A DNA stretch of 64,000 nucleotides from Denitromonas ohlonensis (lineage in GTDB: Bacteria > Pseudomonadota > Gammaproteobacteria > Burkholderiales > Rhodocyclaceae): the NCBI RefSeq assembly GCF_007625205.1, contig NZ_VMNI01000022.1, forward strand, positions 1 through 64,000. Direction: 5' to 3'. How positions within the stretch are numbered: the stretch's first letter is position 1; each line of letters starts with the position of its first letter. Shown here piece after piece: positions 47,207 to 56,208 of the stretch. The notes below the pieces were generated by a model that was not told the origin of the DNA, ran no database searches, and saw nothing but the letters and a program-made list of their open reading frames with translations. Position numbers and translations under genes: made by a program.

Positions 47207-48043
47207 TCAGCGCATGGCGCGCAAGCGGGCAATGCGCTCTTCGGTCGCCGGGTGGGTGGAAAACAGGCCTTTCAAGCCGCCACCCGAGAGCGGGTTCATG
47301 ATCATCATCTGCGCGGTTTCGGGGTGTTCATCGGCCGTATGCATGGGAATGCCCCGCGCGTAGGCGTCGATCTTGGCCAGCGCATCGGCCAGCGCGGCCG
47401 GATCGCCGGAGATCTCGGCGCCCCCCCGGTCGGCCCCGAACTCGCGGGTCCGCGAGATGGCCATCTGGATGAGCATGCCGGCAATCGGCGCGAGGATCAT
47501 GATGATGATCGACACCACCGGATTGGGGCGATCCTCGCCGCGCCCGCCAAAGAACATGCCGAACTGCGCCAGCGCTGAAATCGCGCCGGCCACGGTGGCC
47601 GAAATGGTGGAGATCAGGATGTCGCGGTTCTTCACATGCGCCAGCTCGTGCGCCATCACGCCGCGCAGTTCGCGTTCGGAGAGCATGCGGATGATGCCGG
47701 TGGTAGCAGCCACGGCAGCGTGCTCGGGGTTGCGGCCCGTCGCAAACGCATTGGGCTGCGCCTCGTCGATGATGTACACCTTGGGCATCGGCAACTCGGC
47801 CCGGCCGGCCAGCTCGCGCACCATGTTGTAGAGGTAGGGCGAGGTGGCGGCGTCGACTTCGCGCGCCTTGTACATCTTGAGCACCACCTTGTCCGAGAAC
47901 CAGTAGGCCCAGACGTTCATGCCGCCGCCGAACAACAGCGCCAGCAACATGCCCTGCTGACCGCCGATCATGCCGCCAATCACGCCGAACAGCGCGACGA
48001 TGCCGGCCATCAGCAGAGAGGTTTTAATCCAGTTACCGAACAT
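47207..48043 (-). CDS. htpX: Membrane zinc metalloprotease HtpX
   Basis: 278 residues. HtpX is an inner-membrane M48 protease that removes misfolded membrane proteins. Two N-terminal membrane helices (about 8-27 and 31-48) precede the catalytic HELAH at 132-136 ('[13 protein letters not shown]'). The third zinc ligand is the Glu in '[11 protein letters not shown]' near 203. Further hydrophobic segments lie at about 145-165 and 175-195. Length agrees with the family. It is the last gene after def and fmt, separated from fmt by about 70 bases, and ends in a strong terminator. Confidence 0.95.
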   Translation of the reverse strand: MFGNWIKTSLLMAGIVALFGVIGGMIGGQQGMLLALLFGGGMNVWAYWFSDKVVLKMYKAREVDAATSPYLYNMVRELAGRAELPMPKVYIIDEAQPNAFATGRNPEHAAVAATTGIIRMLSERELRGVMAHELAHVKNRDILISTISATVAGAISALAQFGMFFGGRGEDRPNPVVSIIIMILAPIAGMLIQMAISRTREFGADRGGAEISGDPAALADALAKIDAYARGIPMHTADEHPETAQMMIMNPLSGGGLKGLFSTHPATEERIARLRAMR

Positions 48044-48112
48044 TGAGCGTCCTCGTCATCAAGCGCGGAGCACACCTCCGCGCACACTTAGATGGGGGTC
48101 AGTCAGAAAGAT

Positions 48113-49051
48113 TCAATGCGCCGATGCGAGCGCCAGCTGCGTCCCCGCCACGACGGGGCTGGCCTGCAAGAACGCCGCGGCGGACACGCGCCGGCCACCC
48201 GGCTGCTGCAACACCGTCACCCGCAAGGCGCCCTCGCCGCAGGCAATGAGCACACCGTCGGCATCCGCCTTGAGCACCGTGCCGGGCGCACCCGCAGCAT
48301 CCGTGACGGTGGCTTGCCAGAGCTTGATCAGCCGTCCATCAAATTCAGCTACCGCCCCGGGAAACGGATCAAAAGCCCGCACCTGACGCGCCAGTTCGAC
48401 GGCCGGACGACGCCAGTCGAGGCGGGCTTCGGACTTGGCAATCTTGTGCGCATAGGTCACGCCTTCGTCCGGCTGGCGCTCGCCTTCGAGCGACTTGATG
48501 GCGAGCCGGCAGATGGCGTCGACGATCATCTCGCCGCCGAGCGTGGCCAACGTGTCATGCAGGCTGGCGGTGGTGGCGTCGGGCGGAATCGGCACGGCCT
48601 GGCGCAGCAACATGTCGCCGGTGTCGAGGCCGGCGTCCATCTTCATGATGGTGATGCCGGTTTCGGTATCGCCCGCCTCAATCGCACGATGAATCGGCGC
48701 CGCCCCCCGCCAGCGCGGCAGCAAGGAGGCGTGAATATTGAGGCAGCCGATGCGCGGAATATCGAGCACCGCCTGCGGCAGGATCAGGCCGTAGGCCGCC
48801 ACCACCAGCACATCGGGTTCGGCAGCACACAGCGCGGCCTGTTGCTCGGGCGTGCGCAGCTTCTCGGGCTGATCGACCGGGATGCCGTGCGCCAGCGCCA
48901 CCTGCTTGACCGCACTGGGCTGCAGTTTCATACCGCGCCCGGCGGGGCGGTCCGGCTGGGTGAGCACCAGCACGACCTCAAAGCCACCGTCGATCAGGGC
49001 AGTGAGCGCCGTCGCGGCGAACGCCGGCGTACCGGCAAAGGCAATTCTCAT
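48113..49051 (-). CDS. fmt: Methionyl-tRNA formyltransferase
   Basis: 312 residues; ATG at 49051 begins '[16 protein letters not shown]', the standard start. Fmt formylates initiator Met-tRNA with 10-formyl-THF. The catalytic signature '[20 protein letters not shown]' lies near 107-126, and '[17 protein letters not shown]' follows. The C-terminal tRNA-binding beta barrel is present ('[18 protein letters not shown]'). The frame is open further upstream, but that part overlaps def. It lies 19 bases after def, an arrangement conserved in most bacteria. Confidence 0.96.
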   Translation of the reverse strand: MRIAFAGTPAFAATALTALIDGGFEVVLVLTQPDRPAGRGMKLQPSAVKQVALAHGIPVDQPEKLRTPEQQAALCAAEPDVLVVAAYGLILPQAVLDIPRIGCLNIHASLLPRWRGAAPIHRAIEAGDTETGITIMKMDAGLDTGDMLLRQAVPIPPDATTASLHDTLATLGGEMIVDAICRLAIKSLEGERQPDEGVTYAHKIAKSEARLDWRRPAVELARQVRAFDPFPGAVAEFDGRLIKLWQATVTDAAGAPGTVLKADADGVLIACGEGALRVTVLQQPGGRRVSAAAFLQASPVVAGTQLALASAH

Positions 49052-49070
49052 GAAGGGGTCCGCCTCGCCG

Positions 49071-49574
49071 TCAGGCGGTGATGCGCGCGCGCTTGGCCAG
49101 TTTGTTCTTGATGCGGCCTTGCTTGAGCAGCGACAGGTATTCGACGAACACCTTGCCATCGAGATGGTCGAGCTCGTGCTGGATACACACCGCCAGCAGA
49201 CCGTCGGCCTCAAGCTCGAAGGATTCGCCCTTTTCGTTCAGCGCCCGGACCTTCACGCGCTCGGCGCGCACCACCTTGTCGTAGACGCCGGGCACCGACA
49301 GGCAGCCTTCTTCGCCCACCTGCTCGCCGGAACGCTCAAGGATCTCGGGGTTGATGAAGGCCTGAAGGCTGGACTGGTCTTCGCTCACGTCGATGACCAC
49401 CACCCGCTCATGGACGTTGACCTGCGTGGCGGCCAGGCCGATGCCGGGCGCCTCGTACATGGTTTCGGCCATATCGCGGATCAGTGTGCGAATGCGATCA
49501 TCCACCTTGGCAACCGGGACCGCCTTGGTGTGAAGTCGTGGATCAGGAAAATGTAGTATTGGGAGTAGTGCCAT
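49071..49574 (-). CDS. def: Peptide deformylase
   Basis: 167 residues, the normal length. Removes the formyl group from new N-terminal methionines. All three motifs are seen: 'GIGLAATQV' (about 46-54), 'EEGCLSVPG' (about 88-96) with the metal-binding Cys, and 'QHELDHLDG' (about 132-140) with the two metal-binding His and the catalytic Glu. Divergent from the LysM gene, with a 171-base intergenic control region. I see no convincing promoter hexamers in it. Confidence 0.97.
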   Translation of the reverse strand: MALLPILHFPDPRLHTKAVPVAKVDDRIRTLIRDMAETMYEAPGIGLAATQVNVHERVVVIDVSEDQSSLQAFINPEILERSGEQVGEEGCLSVPGVYDKVVRAERVKVRALNEKGESFELEADGLLAVCIQHELDHLDGKVFVEYLSLLKQGRIKNKLAKRARITA

Positions 49575-49745
49575 AAAAGCTTGCCGCGTTATGGGATTAC
49601 GTGCAGAATTTCAAGTAATTTGCCATCCCCGATGATGCACGTTTGTCATCGGAACGCTCAACTTCCGGGATATATGACCGTCATTGATGGTACGAATTCC
49701 CGGCAGGGCGTCAGAATGCCGCCTGCATCGAAACGGAAGCGAGTG

Positions 49746-50774
49746 ATGATCCGCATTATATTCTCTCTAGTCATTGGCGTCGCCGCCCTCGTCCAACCGG
49801 CCCTGGCCGCCTCGCCAGTCGAGCTGGCGCAGAACGCGCCAGACAGCCATACGGTGCGCAAAGGCGACACCTTGTGGGACATCTCCGGCAAGTTCCTGCG
49901 CGAGCCCTGGCGCTGGCCGGAAGTGTGGCAGCTCAACAAGGACCAGATCCGCAACCCGCATCTGATCTATCCGGGCCAGATCATCGTCCTCGACCGCAGC
50001 GGCCCCTATCTGCGCCTGGGTCGCCGGGTCGGTGACGGCAAGCTGCAACCGCAGATCTACTCGGAAGCGACCGACCAGGCGATTCCCAGCATTCCGCAAA
50101 ACGAGATTGCCCCCTTCCTGACCCACCCGCTGGTGGTGGACGAGAAGCGCATCCTGAATTCGGCCACCATCGTCGCCACGCAAGAAAACCGGCTCTACAC
50201 CGGCCAGGGCGACACGGTGTTTGCCAAAAACGTGGCGGCTGGCGTCAATACCTGGCACATCTACCGCCCGGCCAAGCCGCTGACCGATCCGCTGACCAAG
50301 AAGATTCTCGGCTACGAAGCCGTGCATCTGGGCACCGCCGACGTCACCCAGCCGGGCGAGCCGGCCGCGCTCGAGATCGCCATGGCGCGCCAGGAAATCG
50401 GCACCGGCGAACTGATGCTGCCGGCCGACCGCCCCGAACTGCTGTCCTACGTGCCGCACGCCCCAACCGCCAGCATCGAAGGCCGCGTCATCGCCATCTA
50501 CGGCGGCGTCAGCGAAACCGGCCGTCAGGGTGTCATCACCCTCGGCGTTGGCCAGCAAGATGGTGCCGAAGTCGGTCACGTGCTGGCGCTCTACCGCCAT
50601 CGCGGCTCGGTGGTCTACAAGGACGAAGACACCAACAAGAAGGAAACCTTCGAACTGCCGGAGCACCGCTACGGCCTGGTCTTCCTGTTCCGGGTGTTCG
50701 ACCGGGTGTCCTACGGCCTGGTGGTCGATGCCACGGCGCCAATTAAAGTCAGCGATACGGTACGCACGCCCTGA
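49746..50774 (+). CDS. Exported LysM-domain protein upstream of dprA
   Basis: 342 residues from ATG 49746, chosen because it starts a clean signal peptide (MIRIIFSLVIGVAALVQPALA, predicted cut after residue 21); an upstream ATG at 49716 would add charged residues. A single LysM follows ('HTVRKGDTLWDISGKFLREPWRWPEVWQLNKDQIRNPHLIYPGQIIVL', described in part) at about 35-85. The remaining 250 residues form a beta-rich region, with 'GHVLALYRHRG' and 'YGLVFLFRVFDRVSYGLVVDA' near the end. This family is regularly found upstream of dprA in betaproteobacteria. It most likely binds peptidoglycan in the periplasm; its precise function is unknown. Confidence 0.88.
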   Translation: MIRIIFSLVIGVAALVQPALAASPVELAQNAPDSHTVRKGDTLWDISGKFLREPWRWPEVWQLNKDQIRNPHLIYPGQIIVLDRSGPYLRLGRRVGDGKLQPQIYSEATDQAIPSIPQNEIAPFLTHPLVVDEKRILNSATIVATQENRLYTGQGDTVFAKNVAAGVNTWHIYRPAKPLTDPLTKKILGYEAVHLGTADVTQPGEPAALEIAMARQEIGTGELMLPADRPELLSYVPHAPTASIEGRVIAIYGGVSETGRQGVITLGVGQQDGAEVGHVLALYRHRGSVVYKDEDTNKKETFELPEHRYGLVFLFRVFDRVSYGLVVDATAPIKVSDTVRTP

Positions 50775-50782
50775 CCAACCGG

Positions 50783-51886
50783 TTGTCCCCCTCCGAACTG
50801 GCCGACTGGCTACGCCTGACGCTCATCCCCGGACTCGGTGGTGGGCGTCAGCGCCGTTTACTCAAGGCCTTCGGCTTGCCCGCGGCGGTGTTTGCGGCCC
50901 GCCAAAGCGCGATCGCCGAACTCATCGGCGACAAACTCGCGCGAGCGCTGCACGATCACGACGCCAGCGAGGCCATTGCCGCCACGCAGGCCTGGGCTGA
51001 CCAGCCCGGCAACACCCTGCTGACCCTGGCCGATGCCGGCTACCCGCAGCGCCTGCTGGAGCTGCCCGACCCGCCCACGCTGCTCTATGTCAAAGGCGAT
51101 GCCAGCCTGCTGAACCGGCCGGGGCTGGCCATCGTCGGTGCCCGCAGTGCCACCCCCCAGGGCGAATCCAATGCCGCCGCCTTTGCCGGCGCGCTGGCGC
51201 GCGCTGGCCTGGCCATCATCAGCGGCCTGGCGCTGGGGATCGATGCCGCCGCCCATGCAGGCGCGCTCGACGCCGACGGCGCCACCATCGCCGTAATCGG
51301 CACCGGCGCCGATCGCATGTATCCGGCGCGCAACCAGGCCCTGGCCCGGCGCATTCTCGAGCGCGGCGCCATCGTCACCGAGTTCCCGCTGGGCACCCAG
51401 GTCGCCGCACACAATTTCCCGCGTCGCAACCGCATCATTTCGGGCCTGGCCCAAGGGGTGCTGGTGGTCGAGGCCGCACTGAACAGCGGCTCACTGATCA
51501 CCGCGCGACTGGCCAGCGAGCAAGGTCGCGAGGTCTTCGCCATCCCCGGCTCGATCCATTCGCCGCAATCCAAGGGCTGCCACCGGCTGATCCGCGACGG
51601 CGCAAAACTGGTCGAAACGGCCGAGGACATCCTCGAAGAAGGCGTCTTTTCGGGTTACGCCAGCGCGCCGCCCATGCCCCTCGACACCCCGGCCGAACCG
51701 GCGGCCGAGACCGACGAAACCACCGACCACCTGCTGGCGGCGCTCGGCCATGATCCCGTGAGCCTTGATACACTCGCGGCCCGTACCGGCTTGACGGCCG
51801 ATGCGCTGTACGCCATTCTGCTTTCACTGGAACTGGACGGTCATCTGGCGCGATTGCCCGGCGGCCGCTTCCAGCGACTCACATAG
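50783..51886 (+). CDS. dprA: DNA-processing protein DprA
   Basis: 367 residues with TTG as start, eight bases after the LysM stop. DprA loads RecA on incoming single-stranded DNA during natural transformation. The N-terminal SAM-like part (about 1-60) begins 'LADWLRLTLIPGLG'. The Rossmann-like core carries 'LAIVGARSATPQGE', 'IISGLALGIDAAAHAGAL', 'IAVIGTGADRMYPARN', 'TEFPLGTQVAAHNFPRRNRIISGLAQGVLVVEA' (in part) and 'GREVFAIPGSIHSPQSKGCHRLIRDGA' (in part). A winged-helix C-terminal domain ends at 'LARLPGGRFQRL'. Upstream of smg and topB, a typical Rhodocyclales order. Confidence 0.95.
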   Translation: MSPSELADWLRLTLIPGLGGGRQRRLLKAFGLPAAVFAARQSAIAELIGDKLARALHDHDASEAIAATQAWADQPGNTLLTLADAGYPQRLLELPDPPTLLYVKGDASLLNRPGLAIVGARSATPQGESNAAAFAGALARAGLAIISGLALGIDAAAHAGALDADGATIAVIGTGADRMYPARNQALARRILERGAIVTEFPLGTQVAAHNFPRRNRIISGLAQGVLVVEAALNSGSLITARLASEQGREVFAIPGSIHSPQSKGCHRLIRDGAKLVETAEDILEEGVFSGYASAPPMPLDTPAEPAAETDETTDHLLAALGHDPVSLDTLAARTGLTADALYAILLSLELDGHLARLPGGRFQRLT

Positions 51887-51901
51887 AGCCCCCACTTATT
51901 C

Positions 51902-52366
51902 ATGTTTGATGTTCTCGTTTATCTCTTCGAAACCTATATCCACGCTGAAGCCTGCCCGGCGCCGGAGCAATTGGCACGCCGACTGACGGCCGCAGGCTTC
52001 GAAGAAGACGAGATCAGCGACGCCCTGGAGTGGCTGTCGGATCTGAACCAGACCGCCAGTGAGTACACCGCCTTCAGCGCGCCAAGCGCCGGAGCGATGC
52101 GCTTGTATTCGTCCGAAGAAACGGCCAAGCTGGGGCGCGAAGGCATTGGTTTCCTGCTGTTTCTGGAAGACTCGGGCGTGCTCGATGGCGCCAACCGCGA
52201 ACTGATTCTTGATCGCCTGATGGCACTGCCCGACAGCCATGTCTCGGTGTCGCGGCTGAAAGTCATCGTGCTGATCGTGCTCTGGAAACAGGCATATCCA
52301 ATGGATTCGCTGGTCCTCGACGAATTGCTGAGCGAGGACGACGACATCTCGCCGGCGCTTCACTGA
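51902..52366 (+). CDS. smg: Smg protein (DUF494)
   Basis: 154 residues, close to family length. Starts 'MFDVLVYLFETYIHAEACP' and contains 'LARRLTAAGFEEDEISDALEWL' and 'EGIGFLLFLEDSGVLDGANRELILDRLMALP' (described in part), all hallmarks of Smg. It lies directly after dprA, as in E. coli and many proteobacteria. The function is not established; the position links it with DprA and topoisomerase. Confidence 0.95.
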   Translation: MFDVLVYLFETYIHAEACPAPEQLARRLTAAGFEEDEISDALEWLSDLNQTASEYTAFSAPSAGAMRLYSSEETAKLGREGIGFLLFLEDSGVLDGANRELILDRLMALPDSHVSVSRLKVIVLIVLWKQAYPMDSLVLDELLSEDDDISPALH

Positions 52367-52401
52367 CGCGTGCAAGGGCCTCGGCCACTTGCACCTGCCG
52401 C

Positions 52402-52424
52402 CGCGACATCCTTAAGATGTCGCG
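52402..52424. terminator. Hairpin between smg and topB
   Basis: CGCGACATC-CTTAA-GATGTCGCG gives a nine-pair stem with a five-base loop 36 bases after smg. A run of T is missing, so it may be a weak terminator or an attenuator ahead of topB. Confidence 0.5.
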
Positions 52425-52481
52425 CTTAACCACTTGATTTTCCGGGAACCCTGACCGGCACCGCCGGTTCTTCCGCATGCC

Positions 52482-54980
52482 ATGAGCAAACAACTGATCA
52501 TCGCCGAGAAACCGTCCGTCGCGCAGGACATCGCCCGTTCACTGGGCGGATTCACTCGCCAGAAAGACTATTTCGAGTCCGACGACTACGTGCTGGCATC
52601 GGCCGTGGGCCACCTGCTCGAGCTGACCGTGCCACCCGACGAAGAGGTCAAGCGCGGCAAATGGTCTTTCGCCAACCTGCCGGTGGTGCCCTCGCGTTTC
52701 GCGCTGCAGCCCATCGCCAAGAGCGAAGACCGCCTCAAGCTGCTGACCCGGCTGATCAAACGCAAGGATGTCGACGGCCTGATCAACGCCTGCGACGCGG
52801 GGCGTGAGGGCGAGCTGATCTTCAATTTCATCGCCGAACACGCCAAAACCAAAAAGCCCGTGCAGCGCCTGTGGCTGCAGTCGATGACCACCGGCGCGAT
52901 TCGCGACGGTTTCTCCCACCTGCGCTCGGCCGACGAAGTCGACGGTTTGCGTCAGGCCGCGGTGTCGCGTGCCGAAAGCGACTGGCTGATCGGCATCAAC
53001 GGCACGCGGGCGATGACTGCCTTCAACTCCAAAACCGGCGGTTTCCACCTGACCACGGTCGGCCGGGTACAGACCCCGACCCTGGCGCTGGTGGTCGAAC
53101 GCGAACAACGCATCCGCGAGTTCAAGTCCCGCGACTACTGGGAACTGCACGCCAGCTTCGGCTGCGCCGAAGGCAGCTACGCCGGCCGCTGGTTTGACGA
53201 GAGCTTCAAGAAGAACGACGACGAGCACGCCCGCGCCGAGCGGCTGTGGGACGTCGCCCGCGCCGAGGCGATCCGCGCCAAGTGCGACGGCAAGCCCGGC
53301 ACGGTGGAAGAAGAATCCAAGCCCTCCACCCAGCTCTCGCCGCTGCTCTTCGACCTGACCAGCCTGCAGCGCGAGGCCAATGGCCGCTTCGGCTTCTCGG
53401 CCCGCGCCACGCTTCAGGTCGCGCAGGCGCTGTACGAACGCCACAAGGTACTGACCTACCCGCGTACCGACGCCCGCGCGCTGCCTGAAGATTATGTCGA
53501 TACGGTCAAGGAGGTGCTCGGCAACCTGCCCGCCGAATACGCCAAGTTTGCCAACGAGATCAAACGCGAAGGCTGGGCTGGCCCGAACAAGCGCATCTAC
53601 AACAACAGCAAGATTTCCGATCACTTCGCGATCATTCCCACCGGCACCGCGCCCAAGACGCTGTCCGAGCCGGAACAGAAGATCTACGACCTGGTCACCC
53701 GCCGCTTCCTGTCGGTGTTCTACCCGGCGGCCGAGTTCCGTGTCACCACCCGCATCACCCGTGTCGAAGGCGAAGCCTTCAAGACCGAGGGCAAGGTGAT
53801 GGTCAAGCCGGGCTGGCTGGTGGTGGTCGGCCGCGACAAGCCCAGCGATGACGCCGAAACCCTGGCGAGCGTCGCGCAGGACGAAAAGGTCAGCACCGAC
53901 GACATCGAGGTCAAGGCCCAGCAGACCCGGCCACCCGCACGCTACAACGAAGCGACGCTGCTCTCGGCCATGGAAGGCGCCGGCAAGATGGTGGACGACG
54001 AAGAACTGCGCGCCGCCATGGCCGGTCGCGGCCTCGGCACGCCAGCGACGCGCGCGCAGATCATCGAGAACCTGATCGGTGAGCAATACATGCACCGCGA
54101 TGGCAAGGAGTTGATCCCCACCGCCAAGGCCTTCTCGCTGATCACCTTGCTCAAGGGCCTGGGCGTGTCGGCGCTGACTTCGCCCGAGCTGACCGGCGAA
54201 TGGGAACACAAGCTGTCGCAGATGGAGCGCGGCGGGCTGACCCGCGACGCCTTCATGGAAGAGATCGCCAGCATGGCGCGCGACATGGTCGAGCGCGCCA
54301 AGCAGTATGAATCCGACACCGTGCCGGGCGACTTCGCCACGCTCGAAACGCCGTGCCCGAAGTGCGGCGGCGTGGTCAAAGAAAACTACAAGAAATTCGC
54401 CTGCCAGGCCTGCGACTGGAGCACCTGGAAGATCGTGGCCGGTCGTCAGTTCGAGATCCCCGAGATCGAAGCCTTGCTGCGCGACGGCCACATCGGTCCG
54501 CTGATGGGCTTCCGCAACAAGATGGGCCGGCTGTTCAATGCCGACATCAAGCTCAATGACGAGTTGAGTCCGACCTTCGACTTCGGCCAGCCGCGTGACG
54601 ACGAAAATGCCGAGCCGGTGGATTTCTCCGAGCAGACGCCGCTGGGCGCCTGCCCGAAGTGCCAGGCCAAGGTGTACGAGCATGGCATGGTCTATGTCTG
54701 CGAGAAGTCGGTCGGACCCGACAAGACCTGCGACTTCCGCTCGGGCAAGATCATCCTGCAGCAGCCCATCGAACGCGAGCAGATGAGCAAGCTGCTCACC
54801 GATGGCAAGACCGACCTGCTCAAGGGCTTTGTGTCGAACAAGACCAAGCGCAAGTTCTCGGCCTTCCTGGTGCGCAAACCGGATGGCGGCGTGGGCTTCG
54901 AGTTCGAGCCGCGCGCACCGAAGAAACCCGCCGCCGCGAAGAAGCCCACCAAAAAAGCTGCCGCCAAGGGCGACGAGTAA
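52482..54980 (+). CDS. topB: DNA topoisomerase III
   Basis: 832 residues, longer than E. coli TopB (653). Type IA topoisomerase that relaxes and decatenates DNA. Toprim motifs: E9 in 'IIAEKPSVAQDIA' and 'DAGREGELI' at 105-113. The catalytic tyrosine is Tyr326 in 'LTYPRTDAR'. The 'GRVQTPTLALVV' strand is at 194-205. After residue 610 there are two or three zinc-ribbon-like topoisomerase repeats (CPKC...CQAC near 621-645; CPKC...C near 724-745), and a lysine/alanine-rich tail. This build is common to betaproteobacterial TopB located after smg. Confidence 0.95.
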   Translation: MSKQLIIAEKPSVAQDIARSLGGFTRQKDYFESDDYVLASAVGHLLELTVPPDEEVKRGKWSFANLPVVPSRFALQPIAKSEDRLKLLTRLIKRKDVDGLINACDAGREGELIFNFIAEHAKTKKPVQRLWLQSMTTGAIRDGFSHLRSADEVDGLRQAAVSRAESDWLIGINGTRAMTAFNSKTGGFHLTTVGRVQTPTLALVVEREQRIREFKSRDYWELHASFGCAEGSYAGRWFDESFKKNDDEHARAERLWDVARAEAIRAKCDGKPGTVEEESKPSTQLSPLLFDLTSLQREANGRFGFSARATLQVAQALYERHKVLTYPRTDARALPEDYVDTVKEVLGNLPAEYAKFANEIKREGWAGPNKRIYNNSKISDHFAIIPTGTAPKTLSEPEQKIYDLVTRRFLSVFYPAAEFRVTTRITRVEGEAFKTEGKVMVKPGWLVVVGRDKPSDDAETLASVAQDEKVSTDDIEVKAQQTRPPARYNEATLLSAMEGAGKMVDDEELRAAMAGRGLGTPATRAQIIENLIGEQYMHRDGKELIPTAKAFSLITLLKGLGVSALTSPELTGEWEHKLSQMERGGLTRDAFMEEIASMARDMVERAKQYESDTVPGDFATLETPCPKCGGVVKENYKKFACQACDWSTWKIVAGRQFEIPEIEALLRDGHIGPLMGFRNKMGRLFNADIKLNDELSPTFDFGQPRDDENAEPVDFSEQTPLGACPKCQAKVYEHGMVYVCEKSVGPDKTCDFRSGKIILQQPIEREQMSKLLTDGKTDLLKGFVSNKTKRKFSAFLVRKPDGGVGFEFEPRAPKKPAAAKKPTKKAAAKGDE

Positions 54981-54987
54981 GCCACCC

Positions 54988-55578
54988 ATGCCGACGCTAC
55001 CCGACGCCGCTCGCCAGGTCCTTGATTTCTGGTTCGGCGCGCCGGACAGCGCCGACTACGGCACCCACCGGCCCCTGTGGTTTGAAAAGCGCGACGACAC
55101 CGACACGGCCATTGCCGGGCGCTTCGGCGCGCTGGTCGATCAAGCACTGGCTGGCGGATTGACTGACTGGGATACCACCGAGCGCGGCGCCCTCGCGCGC
55201 ATCCTGCTGCTCGACCAATTCACCCGCAATGTCTTCCGCAACACCCCGCGCGCCTTTGCCGGCGACGCCTTGGCCCTGCGTGCCGCGCAGGCCCTGGTCG
55301 ACCCTGGCCATGACGCACAGCTCAGGCCGGTCGAGCGGGTGTTTGCCTACCTGCCCTTCGAACACGCCGAAGATCTCGCCAAGCAGGCCCGCGCGGTCGC
55401 CCTGTTCAAGGCGCTTCACGACACCCACCCCGGCTTCGACAGCACCTACGACTACGCCTTGCGCCACCAGGCGGTAATTGCGCAGTTCGGCCGATTTCCG
55501 CATCGCAATGCGATTCTCGGCCGCGCCAGCACACCGGCCGAACAGGCGTTCCTGGCCACACCCGGATCCGGCTTCTGA
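54988..55578 (+). CDS. DUF924 family protein
   Basis: 196 residues from ATG 54988, seven bases after topB. Begins 'LPDAARQVLDFWFGAPDSADYG', followed by 'LWFEKRDDTDTAIAGRFGALVDQALAG', 'GALARILLLDQFTRNVFRNTPRAFAGD' and 'YLPFEHAEDLAKQARAVALF' (each described in part). These are the usual blocks of DUF924, an alpha-helical family with a TPR-like fold and unknown function. The C-terminus 'FGRFPHRNAILGR' is conserved in it. Likely cotranscribed with topB. Confidence 0.92.
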   Translation: MPTLPDAARQVLDFWFGAPDSADYGTHRPLWFEKRDDTDTAIAGRFGALVDQALAGGLTDWDTTERGALARILLLDQFTRNVFRNTPRAFAGDALALRAAQALVDPGHDAQLRPVERVFAYLPFEHAEDLAKQARAVALFKALHDTHPGFDSTYDYALRHQAVIAQFGRFPHRNAILGRASTPAEQAFLATPGSGF

Positions 55579-55605
55579 AAAAAACGGCCGGGAAGCCCCG
55601 GCCGT
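55578..55605 (-). terminator. Rho-independent terminator of dps
   Basis: ACGGCCGGG-GCTT-CCCGGCCGT on the minus strand is followed by a run of T. It lies in the 50-base gap between converging DUF924 and dps genes. Confidence 0.85.
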
Positions 55606-55628
55606 CAATGACGTGATGCGTGCTGCGA

Positions 55629-56099
55629 TCAGTTCGCCAGCATGCTGCGCAGCATCCACGCGGTCTTCTCGTGCACCTGCATGCGCTGGGTCAGCAGATC
55701 GGCGGTCGGCTCATCGTCCGCCTCATCCACCACCGGCATGATCTCGCGGGCGGTACGAATCACCGCTTCCTGCCCCTTCACGAGTTGACGGATCATCTCT
55801 TCCGCACTGGGCACGCCTTGCGGCTCTTCCAATCGGGACAGCTCGGCAAAGGCGCTATAGGTGCCCGGGGCCGGCTCGCCCAAGGCGCGAATCCGCTCGG
55901 CAATGGCATCCACCGCCAGCGCCAGCTCGGTGTATTGCACCTCGAACATCTGGTGCAGGGTGTTGAACATCGGGCCGGTCACATTCCAGTGGAAGTTGTG
56001 CGTCGTGAGGTACAGCGTGTAGCTGTCCGCCAGCAGGCGCGACAGCCCGTGCGCAATCGCAGTGCGGTCTTTCTTGCTGATGCCGATATCGATATCCAT
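55629..56099 (-). CDS. dps: Dps-type ferritin-like DNA-protection protein
   Basis: 156 residues; ATG 56099 follows AAGGAGC. Dps dodecamers store iron and shield DNA during oxidative stress. The inter-subunit ferroxidase motif '[22 protein letters not shown]' (described in part, with His and Asp/Glu ligands; second half '[23 protein letters not shown]') is clear at about 31-75. There is no lysine-rich N-terminal extension, so DNA binding may be weak. A probable OxyR site is present upstream; oxyR is the next gene on the same strand. Confidence 0.95.
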   Translation of the reverse strand: MDIDIGISKKDRTAIAHGLSRLLADSYTLYLTTHNFHWNVTGPMFNTLHQMFEVQYTELALAVDAIAERIRALGEPAPGTYSAFAELSRLEEPQGVPSAEEMIRQLVKGQEAVIRTAREIMPVVDEADDEPTADLLTQRMQVHEKTAWMLRSMLAN

Positions 56100-56159
56100 G
56101 GTGGCGCTCCTTGTTCTGTGGTGATCAATTCCTGATGCCTCAAGCCTACGTGCCGGGCA

Positions 56160-56165
56160 TGACAA
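56160..56165 (-). promoter_or_regulatory. Possible -35 element of dps
   Basis: TTGTCA on the minus strand lies directly downstream of the OxyR-like site, the usual place for an OxyR-activated -35 box. A good -10 is not visible at 17 bases, which would be normal for an activator-dependent promoter. Confidence 0.35.
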
Positions 56166-56171
56166 AATCCA

Positions 56172-56208
56172 ATCGATTCTCCATATCCGGTCGATTGATC
56201 GGGTCTAT
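56172..56208. promoter_or_regulatory. Probable OxyR binding site upstream of dps
   Basis: Two 15-base elements, ATCGATTCTCCATAT and ATTGATCGGGTCTAT, are spaced by seven bases. Against the tandem OxyR motif ATAGNTNNNANCTAT they match at 7 and 8 of the 10 fixed positions, with the exact 22-base phasing. The site sits 73 bases upstream of the dps ATG and reaches into the last codons of oxyR. Confidence 0.6.
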
